A stretch of 15,215 nt of DNA from a bacterium BMS3Bbin02 (lineage in GTDB: Bacteria; Actinomycetota; Acidimicrobiia; Spongiisociales; UBA5794). The notes below the pieces were generated by a model, which worked only from the letters and a program-made list of their open reading frames with translations, did not search any database and had not been told where the DNA came from. The position numbers were made by a program, and so were the translations under genes. Positions within the stretch are counted from its first letter, which is position 1, and each line of letters starts with the position of its first letter. Shown one piece after another: positions 7,520 to 14,942 of this stretch. Where the stretch lies: the NCBI GenBank assembly GCA_002898115.1, contig BDTL01000229.1, positions 1-15,215 of the forward strand. Reading direction: 5' to 3'.

Positions 7520-7812
7520 TGACTACTTGGGACGAGATCGCATCCGATGGTGAAGCGCTCGTGGAACGCGTGGAAACATTGATTGCCTCAGAGCGCTGGG
7601 ATGAACTGTCGACATCTACCTGGTCGATTGACACCATCCCGGACACTCCTATTACTGATGCCGAGCGCCTCCGGATCATTTCGCTCATGGAGGTATCGAG
7701 CCGGCTGTGCCGCGACGTTGCGGTTCGGATGTCCTCTGCTCGGACGAACATTGACGACATGCCGATGTTGCGAAAAGCCTCCACCGCATACATTTCTCAC
7801 GGGACCTCCTGA
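7519..7812 (+). CDS. Small FliT-like protein after fliS (tentative)
   Basis: A 97-residue acidic, probably all-helical protein with no recognised domain. Its start overlaps the fliS stop (TGATG). A GTG three bases earlier would add only one Met. Size, position right after fliS, and helical C-terminal pattern (ending LRKASTAYIS) fit FliT, the chaperone that holds FliD and tunes flagellar gene expression, but sequence similarity to FliT is too weak to see by eye. I infer a FliT-type export chaperone for FliD from context. It could instead be an unrelated flagellar accessory protein. The symbol is left empty for that reason. Confidence 0.6.
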   Translation: MTTWDEIASDGEALVERVETLIASERWDELSTSTWSIDTIPDTPITDAERLRIISLMEVSSRLCRDVAVRMSSARTNIDDMPMLRKASTAYISHGTS

Positions 7813-7822
7813 ATACTCAAAC

Positions 7823-7856
7823 CCGAGCCTCATGCTCGGTAGGGTTGTGACCGAGC
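7823..7856 (+). repeat. CCGAGC inverted/direct repeat cluster before the lipoprotein gene
   Basis: CCGAGC (7823-7828) pairs with GCTCGG (7834-7839) across a five-base loop, and a third copy, CCGAGC, lies at 7851-7856. The middle arm can pair with either neighbour, so two mutually exclusive hairpins are possible in the 69-base gap between the FliT-like gene and the lipoprotein gene. It may be a weak terminator/attenuator or a protein site. Confidence 0.35.
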
Positions 7857-7881
7857 GCGTCGTCTGTGGAAGCAGAACGAG

Positions 7882-8922
7882 ATGAGTGATCGCCACTTGA
7901 GAATCCGTCGGCTGGTCACAGTTCTTGGCGCGTTTGCCCTGGCGAGTGCTGCCTGTGGCGTCGATACGGCGCCGGACCAAGCGCCGGCAAGCACGGTACC
8001 GGCCGAGTCATTGTTGGTGACCCCACCTGGCACGGAACCGGCGGCACGGACCCGGTTCGGCTTTGGATTGTCGCCCTCGAGTTACGCAGGAACCGATCTC
8101 CCCGATTTTCTGGATCGGATTGAGGGCAACACGGACGTTCTCATACATGCGGGCGATTGGGGTGAACTGGATGGAACGGTGTTTGATGTGGCCGGCACCC
8201 TCGCCAAACAGACGGGGTCGGACTTTGTCGCGGTCGTGAGTCCAAGCACGGCGGGAGACCTGATTCGGCCCCTCGATGAAGCGACGAGGGAACGCTACGT
8301 GTCCTCGCTGCGAACCTTCGTCGCCGAGCAACGCCCGGCGTTTCTGGGTCTGGCAAATGAAGTCAATATGCTCGCGACCGATGATCCGGACGGTTTTGAA
8401 AAGACGGTGTCGTTGTGGGATGAGGCCCTTGTCGTTGTTCGCGACGAATCGCCCGAGACAGTTGTTTTCGTGACGTTCCAGCTGGAATGGCTACTGGGGT
8501 TGCGCGGAGGCTGGTTTGGTCGCCAGGTCGTCGAACCGGAGTGGGAGATCATCGATCGGTTCAAGGGCGCTGACGCGATTGGCTTCACCACCTACCCGAG
8601 CCTTGTGTTCGACGACCCGCTCGATCTGCCGCTTGACTACTGCACCCAGATCGGTGAGCGCACCGATCTGCCGGTGATCTTCACCGAAATCGGCTGGACC
8701 ACGTTTGACGACCTACCGCTCCTGCCTGGATCCGAGAGAGAGCAGGTCGAGTTCATTGACGTACTCGCCGGTCAGACCGAAACCCTCGGCGTGGGGCTCC
8801 TCGTGTGGTCCTTTGTGCGCGCAGACCTCGTATCCGAGCAGCCCTTTCGTGGCATGGATCTCGTCCGTCCCGACGGAACTCCGCGCCCGAGCTGGCAACG
8901 CCGGCTCGACATGAGGAGATAA
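7882..8922 (+). CDS. Probable lipoprotein with clan GH-A-like glycosidase (TIM-barrel) domain
   Basis: A 346-residue protein. The N-terminus has basic residues (RHLRIRR), a hydrophobic stretch, and Cys25 in LASAAC, an imperfect lipobox, followed by a Pro/Ala/Thr-rich linker. It is therefore probably exported and lipid-anchored. The rest (about 57-346) reads as a beta/alpha barrel. GLANEVN puts Glu160 where clan GH-A glycosidases have the Asn-Glu acid/base, and VIFTEIGW puts Glu269 where the nucleophile sits. GFTTYPS and LLVWSFVRAD match the expected strand ends. I cannot assign a GH family or substrate; GH53/GH5/GH26-like are guesses. It lies between fliT-like and flgB, with a terminator after it, so it is last in the filament block. 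It could trim wall or capsule polysaccharide around the flagellum, or be an unrelated insertion. Confidence 0.7.
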   Translation: MSDRHLRIRRLVTVLGAFALASAACGVDTAPDQAPASTVPAESLLVTPPGTEPAARTRFGFGLSPSSYAGTDLPDFLDRIEGNTDVLIHAGDWGELDGTVFDVAGTLAKQTGSDFVAVVSPSTAGDLIRPLDEATRERYVSSLRTFVAEQRPAFLGLANEVNMLATDDPDGFEKTVSLWDEALVVVRDESPETVVFVTFQLEWLLGLRGGWFGRQVVEPEWEIIDRFKGADAIGFTTYPSLVFDDPLDLPLDYCTQIGERTDLPVIFTEIGWTTFDDLPLLPGSEREQVEFIDVLAGQTETLGVGLLVWSFVRADLVSEQPFRGMDLVRPDGTPRPSWQRRLDMRR

Positions 8923-8990
8923 CGGACCGCTGTCAGTGGCAATTCCTTAACTCCATCCCTGCGCTGCCGACTGCCCCGGTACAACAGACA

Positions 8991-9004
8991 CGAGATGGAT
9001 CTCG
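8991..9004. repeat. Short palindrome upstream of flgB
   Basis: CGAGAT (8991-8996) and ATCTCG (8999-9004) are perfect inverted arms around GG. It lies in the 156-base gap between the lipoprotein gene and flgB and could be an operator half-site pair for the basal-body operon. Short palindromes of this size also occur by chance. Confidence 0.3.
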
Positions 9005-9016
9005 CTTTACGACTCA

Positions 9017-9041
9017 GGGAAGAACGCTTGACGTTCTTCCC
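9017..9041 (+). terminator. Intrinsic-terminator-like hairpin between lipoprotein gene and flgB
   Basis: GGGAAGAACG (9017-9026) and CGTTCTTCCC (9032-9041) form a perfect ten-pair stem with loop CTTGA, followed by TTTC. It ends 37 bases before flgB. It most likely terminates the fliD-to-lipoprotein transcript. If the flgB promoter lies upstream of it, it would instead be a leader attenuator. No convincing promoter was found between it and flgB. Confidence 0.75.
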
Positions 9042-9078
9042 TTTCGCGTTACCGGGATCTTTCTGAAGGGATTTCGGC

Positions 9079-9435
9079 ATGGTGATGCCAATCAGTGACA
9101 AAGCAATGGAGACCATCGAATGGGCCATGAAGGCCCTTAACGCGCGTTCGGAGGTCACGGCGCAGAACATCGCGAACGCCCAGACCCCCGGCTATCGGGC
9201 CTCCCGCGTAAGTTTCGAGAATATGCTCGGTGAAGCCGTCAGTCGCGGACGTGTTGGTGAGCTCGACGGTCCTCTCGTCGAACTCCGCGGTGGTGAGCCC
9301 GACATCAATGGGAACGACGTCAGGATCGAAGACGAAGTTGTTGACATGGTCAAGACTAATCTCCTTGCTCAGTCGATGTTCCAAGCGTTCACCTTCAAGG
9401 CGAACGTACTCCGATCTGCCATTCGAGGTCAGTAG
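9079..9435 (+). CDS. flgB: Flagellar proximal rod protein FlgB
   Basis: A 118-residue proximal-rod subunit, first gene of the basal-body block. The rod/hook family N-terminal motif appears as AQNIANAQTPGYRA, and the C-terminal helix as DEVVDMVKTNLLAQSMFQAF. It is a little shorter than the 130-140 aa common elsewhere but has both termini, which form the coiled coil of the rod. ATG 9079 is favoured over the ATG six bases later because GAAGGG ends eight bases before it. flgC follows after two bases. Confidence 0.95.
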   Translation: MVMPISDKAMETIEWAMKALNARSEVTAQNIANAQTPGYRASRVSFENMLGEAVSRGRVGELDGPLVELRGGEPDINGNDVRIEDEVVDMVKTNLLAQSMFQAFTFKANVLRSAIRGQ

Positions 9436-9437
9436 TC

Positions 9438-9845
9438 GTGGGTGCTTTTGACTCGATGGACATTGCCGCCACCGGCGCAAATATGTCCCAGACCTGGCTG
9501 AACGTACTTGCCAACAATATTGCGAACATCAATACCGTGCGCCCGCCGGATGAGGAACCGTTTCGCGCGAAACTTGTTGTTGCCCAGGAGGTCATTGGCG
9601 GCCACGGTACGGGCGGGAGTGGGGTCGAGGTCACACAACTGCTTGATGACCAGACCGACCCTCTCAAGGTATACGACCCGGGCCATCCGTTCGCTGACGA
9701 GGAGGGTTACGTGCTGCGTCCGGCCGTCGACCTTGCCGTGCAGATGTCCGATCTCATCATCGCCCAGCGCTCTTACCAGCTCAACATTCAGGTTATCCAA
9801 ACCAGCGAAGAGACCTACCAGGCGGCCCTCAGGATCGGTCAGTGA
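9438..9845 (+). CDS. flgC: Flagellar proximal rod protein FlgC
   Basis: A 135-residue proximal-rod protein starting at GTG 9438, two bases after the flgB stop, with GAGGT about eight bases upstream. It shows the rod signature MDIAATGANMSQTWLNVLAN then NIANINT, and the C-terminal pattern QMSDLIIAQRSYQLNIQVIQ typical of FlgC. Length is normal. It joins FlgB, FlgF and FliE in the rod crossing the periplasmic space/cell wall. Its stop overlaps the fliE start (TGATG). Confidence 0.96.
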   Translation: MGAFDSMDIAATGANMSQTWLNVLANNIANINTVRPPDEEPFRAKLVVAQEVIGGHGTGGSGVEVTQLLDDQTDPLKVYDPGHPFADEEGYVLRPAVDLAVQMSDLIIAQRSYQLNIQVIQTSEETYQAALRIGQ

Positions 9846-10138
9846 TGAGCATTCCGCCTATCGCCGGTGTGACCGGCATCACCGCTCCTTCCCAAGCCGC
9901 GGCCGCGACTGCACCAGCCCAGGGTTTCGGTTCGTCGATCGCCGATGCTCTCCAGGCAGTCAGCGACGCGGAACGCGTCGCAGACGCCAACGCCGCTGAC
10001 GTCGCAACGGGTGGCGACACCAGCATTCAGGAACTCATGGTTTCTATGACAAAGGCGCAGCTCAGCGTCGACTTACTCGTTCAAGTTCGCAACAAGGCTG
10101 TCGAGGCCTACCAAGAAGTGATGAGGATGCAGGTCTGA
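9845..10138 (+). CDS. fliE: Flagellar hook-basal body protein FliE
   Basis: A 97-residue FliE, the adaptor joining the MS ring to the rod and the first substrate of the export apparatus. The N-terminus is Ala/Pro-rich and low complexity. The C-terminal half is diagnostic: IQELMVSMTKAQLSVDLLVQ followed by VRNKAVEAYQEVMRMQV. ATG 9845 overlaps the flgC stop; a GTG at 9842 would add one residue. fliF begins one base after the stop. Confidence 0.95.
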   Translation: MSIPPIAGVTGITAPSQAAAATAPAQGFGSSIADALQAVSDAERVADANAADVATGGDTSIQELMVSMTKAQLSVDLLVQVRNKAVEAYQEVMRMQV

Positions 10139-10139
10139 T

Positions 10140-11681
10140 ATGGAACGCAAGGGACGATTCACAGACACCTTCGGAGCTCTTCCGTTGGCCCATCAGGTGG
10201 TCATCGGTATAGCCGCGGCGGTGCTTGGCATGGCTGGGTATCTCTTCTGGAGCTGGGCGGGTACCCCTTCGTACACGGTTCTGTACTCCAACCTGGATGA
10301 TGTCACCCTTGCAACGGTCGTGCAGGAACTCGACCGGCAAGGTGTTGACTACGAGATCGGCGGGGGAGGGTCTCGAGTCCTGGTCCCGAAATCTTCGGTC
10401 TATCGGATTCGTGCGGATCTCACGAGTGCCGGTGTGCAGACGGGGACGGCGCCACAGGGTTACGAGATTCTTGACGGTCAGGGACTCAATGTCTCCAACT
10501 TCCGCCAACGGGTCGACTATCAACGTGCTCTCGAAGGCGAGTTGTCTAAGACGTTGATGGAGATGCGCGCAATTAACGGCGCCACGGTCCGTCTTGTCAT
10601 TCCAGCCGAGGCACTTTTCCGGGAAGACGAGGAGCCGGCTACGGCGTCGGTCCTCATCGACACCAGCGGACCTCTCACCGATGTGGAAGTTGAGACAATC
10701 ACCTTCCTGGTTGCATCTTCTGTTGAGGGATTGAAAGCAGAGAATGTAACAGTCGCTGACGTGGACGGGCAGGTCCTGCAAGCCGCAGGGCAGTTGTCTG
10801 TGTCGTCAGCGATTTCCAACCGGAACCTCCGGATGACACGCGACTACGAGGCAGCATTGTCCGCCGACGTTCGGCAGTTGCTGTCGTCGGTGGTGGGAGA
10901 TAGTGCTGCTTCGGTCGTTGTGCGAGCCGAACTCGACTTTGACGAGACGTCAGTCGAGTCGGAAACGTATGCACCCGAGACGGCGCAGGTGACTCGGGAA
11001 GCAACCCTGGCCGAAATCATGTCCGGTACGGGCGCCCCTCCCGCGGGAACTCTCGGAGTTGATGGGTCCGAGGTTGAGGTCGTCGCATCCGATCAGTACA
11101 GCTACTCGAGGGATGAAGTGACCCGTGAATACGGCATCGACAGGGTTGTGACGAAGACGACGTCGGCCCCCGGGACTGTCAAGTCACTATCGGTCGCTGT
11201 CATACTTGACGACGGTTCGCTCACCGGGAACGCGGCCGCTGATCCCACTGAGGTTCAGCAGCTCGTGATCGCTGCATTGGCGATCGATGCCGGCAGGGGT
11301 GACACAATCGCCGTATCCAGCATGGCGTTCCCCGCGCCGGTTGAGGTCGATCCGACAGCCGAGACCGTCACAGCCGCAGCACCTACCGGGGACATCATCC
11401 CGCAGGCTGTCGGCGGTGTTGTGATGTTGCTTGTCGTGGTTGCCCTTCTCTTGATGACCCGGGGCGGAAAGTCCAAGGGGTCTGATCCTGTGGCCGCTGC
11501 GGCGGCGGTCCCTGCCGGTCTGCCGGGTGGTAGTCCGGTGAGTGCGGACGCGAGCGCTCTGGCGGCGGTCGGAGCTGGTGGCGGCGAGGTGGGCATGCAG
11601 ACCGAAGTGCTGAACCTCGTGCAGCGTCAGCCTGAGGAGATAGCGATGTTGCTTCGCGGATGGCTGGCGGATAGACGATGA
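10140..11681 (+). CDS. fliF: Flagellar MS-ring protein FliF
   Basis: A 513-residue MS-ring protein that forms the inner-membrane platform for rotor and export gate. A first membrane span lies at about residues 19-40 and a second at about 419-440, bounding a large external region. That region has the YscJ/FliF ring-building pattern (SYTVLYSNLDDVTLATVVQE, then RVDYQRALEGELSKTLMEM and VRLVIP). The last 25 residues (TEVLNLVQRQPEEIAMLLRG, then the C-terminus) match the FliG-binding tail. It is slightly shorter than the enteric 552 aa, mainly in the cytoplasmic tail. The stop overlaps fliG (ATGA). Confidence 0.97.
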   Translation: MERKGRFTDTFGALPLAHQVVIGIAAAVLGMAGYLFWSWAGTPSYTVLYSNLDDVTLATVVQELDRQGVDYEIGGGGSRVLVPKSSVYRIRADLTSAGVQTGTAPQGYEILDGQGLNVSNFRQRVDYQRALEGELSKTLMEMRAINGATVRLVIPAEALFREDEEPATASVLIDTSGPLTDVEVETITFLVASSVEGLKAENVTVADVDGQVLQAAGQLSVSSAISNRNLRMTRDYEAALSADVRQLLSSVVGDSAASVVVRAELDFDETSVESETYAPETAQVTREATLAEIMSGTGAPPAGTLGVDGSEVEVVASDQYSYSRDEVTREYGIDRVVTKTTSAPGTVKSLSVAVILDDGSLTGNAAADPTEVQQLVIAALAIDAGRGDTIAVSSMAFPAPVEVDPTAETVTAAAPTGDIIPQAVGGVVMLLVVVALLLMTRGGKSKGSDPVAAAAAVPAGLPGGSPVSADASALAAVGAGGGEVGMQTEVLNLVQRQPEEIAMLLRGWLADRR

Positions 11682-12679
11682 GTCTCACCCTCGCGCCACC
11701 GCAAAAGGCGGCCGCCCTTCTCGTGGCGGTAGGCGCCGACGCGGCGTCCTCGATCATGCAATACCTCACGGAACAGGAGGTCGAAACCCTTGCTGCCGAA
11801 ATCGCCAGCATCGGTCGCCTCCATCCAGATACGGTCGAGTCGGTTCTTGAAGAGGTGTACCAGGAGGCTGCCTCCCAGCAACTCATCACTGCAGGCGGGA
11901 TCGACTACGCCCGCGAACTGCTGACGTCGTGGAAAGGTTCGAAGGGCGCTGAGATCATTGATCGTCTTGTGGCGGATCTTGACGTGTTGCCATTCGGATT
12001 CGTTCGCGACATCGATCCCGAACAACTGGTCCATCTTCTCAAGGACGAGCATCCGCAAACGATCGCTCTCATTCTTGTGTATCAACCGCCGAGCTACTCA
12101 GCGAGTGTTATCCGCGGCTTCGACCCGGCACTCCAAGCCGAAGTAGCACTTCGGGTGGGGACGATGGGGAAGACGTCGCCAGCCGTCATCCAACGGGTTG
12201 AACGCGCCCTGCAATCCCGGCTCGGCAATGTATCAGCCGCCGAGGTATCGGTGCGTGGTGGTGTTGAAGATCTTGCCGAAGTTCTCAACAACAGCGATCG
12301 AACAACGGAAAAGGCGATTCTTGAGAAGCTGGCGACATCCGATCCGATCCTTACCGAACAGGTGAGGGCGTTGATGTTCATCTTTGAAGACGTTGTGTCG
12401 TTGGACGATCGCTCAATTCAGCTTGTTCTTCAGCAGGTTGATACAAAAGATCTTGCAATGGCCATGAAGGGTGTGGCTGCCAACGTGCGTGACACCATCA
12501 TGAAGAATATGTCCCAGCGCGCCGCAGAGTCGTTAGTCGAAGAAATCGAATTGCTCGGTCCGGTTCGACGATCCGATGTAGAGGTTGCCCAGACCGCGAT
12601 CGTCGCCGCCGTCCGAAGGCTTGAGGAAGCCGGGCAGATAGTTATTTCTCGTGCAGGGGAGGGCGATCTCGTTGAGTAG
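11678..12679 (+). CDS. fliG: Flagellar motor switch protein FliG
   Basis: A 333-residue rotor protein that binds FliF and receives torque from the MotA/MotB stators. The N-terminal domain begins PPQKAAALLVAVG. The middle domain has the EHPQTIA motif (124-130), which contacts FliM. The C-terminal domain shows MFIFEDVVSLDDRSIQLVL (233-251), then MKGVAANVRDTIMKNMSQRA, and GPVRRSDVEVAQ (294-305), the charged helix that faces the stator. Length and motifs are normal. It overlaps fliF by four bases and the chosen fliH start by eight. Confidence 0.98.
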   Translation: MSLTLAPPQKAAALLVAVGADAASSIMQYLTEQEVETLAAEIASIGRLHPDTVESVLEEVYQEAASQQLITAGGIDYARELLTSWKGSKGAEIIDRLVADLDVLPFGFVRDIDPEQLVHLLKDEHPQTIALILVYQPPSYSASVIRGFDPALQAEVALRVGTMGKTSPAVIQRVERALQSRLGNVSAAEVSVRGGVEDLAEVLNNSDRTTEKAILEKLATSDPILTEQVRALMFIFEDVVSLDDRSIQLVLQQVDTKDLAMAMKGVAANVRDTIMKNMSQRAAESLVEEIELLGPVRRSDVEVAQTAIVAAVRRLEEAGQIVISRAGEGDLVE

Positions 12680-13220
12680 AGTTCTTCGCTCAGGAACCGC
12701 TGCTGCAACGCCGCGTGCGTACGGTGGAGGTGCTCCTCGTCTTCTTGATGCGGAGCTTCGCCGCATTGTTGATATGGCGGCCGAAGCTGCACATTCGCAG
12801 GGGTTCAACGCAGGCGTTGTTGAGGGCAGGGGTGATACCGCCAGTGCCGCAACCCGGCTGGGCAGCAGTGTGCTCCATGCAATCCACGAGCTTCGCCGCG
12901 CCCGTGAGGCGGACATTTCGGCATCGATCGACCTGGCGATTGAAATGGCGACCATGATCCTTGGTCACGCACCGGTGGGTGATCGCGAAGCGATGATCCG
13001 GCGCGTGTTAGACGCTCTCGACGAAGTCGATGACGCGACGGTCACAATTGCCGCCCACCCGGACGATGTCGTTCTTCTTCAGGAGGCGGTGCGCGGGGAC
13101 GTCGACGTTCGCGCGGACGCGACGTTGGCGTCGGGCGAAGTGAGAATCCTCGGCGATTGGGCACGAGTCGACCTCACCCACGAGTCGGTCCTGGCGGTCA
13201 TGAAGGAGGGGTTGTTGTGA
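12672..13220 (+). CDS. fliH: Flagellar assembly protein FliH (probable TTG start)
   Basis: A 182-residue FliH-type protein, the peripheral stalk and regulator of the export ATPase FliI. The central part is helical and Ala-rich with charged heptads (LRRAREADISASIDLAIEMA), and the C-terminal domain (from about HAPVGDREAM onward) has the E/FliH pattern with VTIAAHPDDV and GDWARVDLTHESVL. I chose TTG 12672 because AGGGGAGGG at 12655-12663 sits eight bases before it and the resulting start MSRVLRS fits FliH. GTG 12651 is possible but has no Shine-Dalgarno and would overlap fliG by 29 bases. The assignment relies strongly on position between fliG and fliI, since FliH diverges fast. Confidence 0.88.
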   Translation: MSRVLRSGTAAATPRAYGGGAPRLLDAELRRIVDMAAEAAHSQGFNAGVVEGRGDTASAATRLGSSVLHAIHELRRAREADISASIDLAIEMATMILGHAPVGDREAMIRRVLDALDEVDDATVTIAAHPDDVVLLQEAVRGDVDVRADATLASGEVRILGDWARVDLTHESVLAVMKEGLL

Positions 13221-14515
13221 GCCTCACCCGGCGTCTTCAGACCCTGAAGCCCTACCAACCGGTAGGCCAGGTTGCCCGCGTCACGGCACAAGAAATCGAA
13301 GTGCGAGGTCTGCGGGTTCGAGTCGGAGAGTCGATGGCGATCATCGGGGACACGGGGTCTCGCTACGGTGAGGTCGTTGCCCTCGCTCCCGATGGTGCGA
13401 CCATCATGCTCTTCGGAGACGCCGGGGGAATCGGTAAGGGTGACATCGTCCGCCATGCCGAGGGAGCACTTAAGACGCACATGTCGAAGTCCCTCATTGG
13501 CAGGGTCGTTGACGGTCTTGGTCGTCCGATCGATGGTGGCCCTCCAATCGTGGGTGAGGCGGTGAGCGTTGAAATGGCCGCCCCGAGTCCTCTCGAACGG
13601 CAAAGGATCGACACCGCTTTGCCGGTAGGTGTTCGCACGATCGACACTATCTGTACGACCGGAAAGGGCCAGAGAATTGGGATCTTCGGAGGGTCAGGTG
13701 TTGGGAAATCGACACTCCTTGGCATGATGGCCAAGGGCACTGCCGCCGATATCACCGTTCTTGCACTCATCGGTGAGCGTGGCCGTGAGGTTCGCGAGTT
13801 CATCGAAGACGAACTCGGACCAGAGGGAATGTCGCGAGCTGTGGTTGTTGTTGCGACGTCCGACCAGCCCGCTCTGATGCGCATGCGCGCAGCACTGCTG
13901 GCAACACGCATATCCGAATGGTTCGCGGATCGAGGCAACGATGTCTTGCTGATGATGGACTCGCTTACCCGACTCGCCATGGCCCAGCGCGAGATCGGTC
14001 TTGCAGCCGGCGAACCTCCGACGTCGCGAGGATATACCCCCTCTGTGTTCTCTGTGATGGCCCGGTTGCTCGAACGAGCCGGCCCCCGACGCCGCGGGAC
14101 GATTACAGGTTTCTACTCGGTACTTGTCGAGGGCGACGACATGACTGATCCCATAGCCGACGCCGCCCGATCGATCCTCGACGGACACATTGTCCTGGAT
14201 CGACGGCTTGCCGTAGCAGGCCGCTATCCGGCAATTGACCCCCTTGCTTCGCTGAGTCGGCTCGCCTCCAAACTCATATCGCCGGAGCAGCAAGAGCTCG
14301 TGACTGCAGTTCAGTCGTCGATCGCCGCAGCTGATGAAGTTCGGGAGCTTGTCGAAGTGGGTGCCTACCTGCCGGGAACCAACCCGATGGCCGATCGTGG
14401 CCTCGCCGCGATGCCCGCAATCATTGAGTTTCTGCGACAACAGTCTTCTGATCGTGTGTCGTTCGATGCCAGCTGGCGGGCCTTTGAACAATTGCGTCCT
14501 CTGGTGGTGACCTGA
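13217..14515 (+). CDS. fliI: Flagellum-specific export ATPase FliI
   Basis: A 432-residue ATPase related to F1-beta, which unloads substrates and energises the flagellar type III export gate. The Walker A motif GGSGVGKST is at 158-166 (Lys164), and Walker B DVLLMMD is at 242-248. The flagellar/T3SS signature AAGEPPTSRGYTPSVFS is intact, and GRYPAIDPLASLSRL is the conserved C-terminal segment. GTG 13217 is chosen because it overlaps the fliH stop (GTGA), has GGAGGGG just upstream, and gives the usual length. Starting at 13157 would add 20 residues of unrelated sequence inside fliH. Confidence 0.97.
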   Translation: MSLTRRLQTLKPYQPVGQVARVTAQEIEVRGLRVRVGESMAIIGDTGSRYGEVVALAPDGATIMLFGDAGGIGKGDIVRHAEGALKTHMSKSLIGRVVDGLGRPIDGGPPIVGEAVSVEMAAPSPLERQRIDTALPVGVRTIDTICTTGKGQRIGIFGGSGVGKSTLLGMMAKGTAADITVLALIGERGREVREFIEDELGPEGMSRAVVVVATSDQPALMRMRAALLATRISEWFADRGNDVLLMMDSLTRLAMAQREIGLAAGEPPTSRGYTPSVFSVMARLLERAGPRRRGTITGFYSVLVEGDDMTDPIADAARSILDGHIVLDRRLAVAGRYPAIDPLASLSRLASKLISPEQQELVTAVQSSIAAADEVRELVEVGAYLPGTNPMADRGLAAMPAIIEFLRQQSSDRVSFDASWRAFEQLRPLVVT

Positions 14516-14516
14516 G

Positions 14517-14942
14517 ATGGCGAAACAGCGCAATCCCTTCGAGGTTCTGCACCGCCTCCGTTCGGTGAACGAGCGTCGGCGTCGCGCCGACCTCGCCACC
14601 GCCCATCTGGACGAGCAACGGGCCAAGCGCCTCATGGAAGAAGTTCGTACATCGCTGGAACACCCGCCGAAGATTGAGGAGCGGATGTCCCAATTGCAGC
14701 TCAGGGCGTTACAGATCCGGGGAATCACGTCAAACGAAATGCTGAATATGGCGGCCCGGGAATATGAAAGTGCTCAGAAGATGACTCGGTCCGCTGCTGG
14801 TGCATGGCGCAAGGCGGTCGGAGACGCTGACGCAGCTGAGAAACTCGCCACCCAGCGCCGGGAGAAGATTGCGCGCGAAGTAAGCGCCTCGTCCGAACGA
14901 ATGCTGGATGACCTGATGACGATTCGGCGGGCGATCTCATGA
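14517..14942 (+). CDS. fliJ: Flagellar export protein FliJ
   Basis: A 141-residue highly charged protein made of two long helices, without membrane spans. The N-terminal pattern FEVLHRLRSVNERRRRADLA resembles FliJ (F-x-L-x-x-L-R-x-x-x-E). The rest is a heptad-like coiled coil broken near HPPK. FliJ is the central stalk of the FliI ring and links it to FlhA. Position immediately after fliI and length near the usual 147 aa support the call more than sequence identity does. The stop overlaps the next start (ATGA). Confidence 0.88.
   Translation: MAKQRNPFEVLHRLRSVNERRRRADLATAHLDEQRAKRLMEEVRTSLEHPPKIEERMSQLQLRALQIRGITSNEMLNMAAREYESAQKMTRSAAGAWRKAVGDADAAEKLATQRREKIAREVSASSERMLDDLMTIRRAIS

Noticed and set aside
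9028..9056. Promoter for flgB using TTGACG within the hairpin
   Set aside because: The matching -10 would be ACCGGG or TACCGG, too poor to support; the string is part of the stem-loop.
10062..10781. Antisense open frame opposite fliE/fliF
   Set aside because: It overlaps two well-supported genes and has low-complexity, Arg-rich content typical of a frame shadow.
13694..14728. Long antisense open frame (344 codons) opposite fliI/fliJ
   Set aside because: It lies wholly opposite strongly conserved coding sequence; long antisense frames are common in GC-rich DNA. No recognisable domain is seen.
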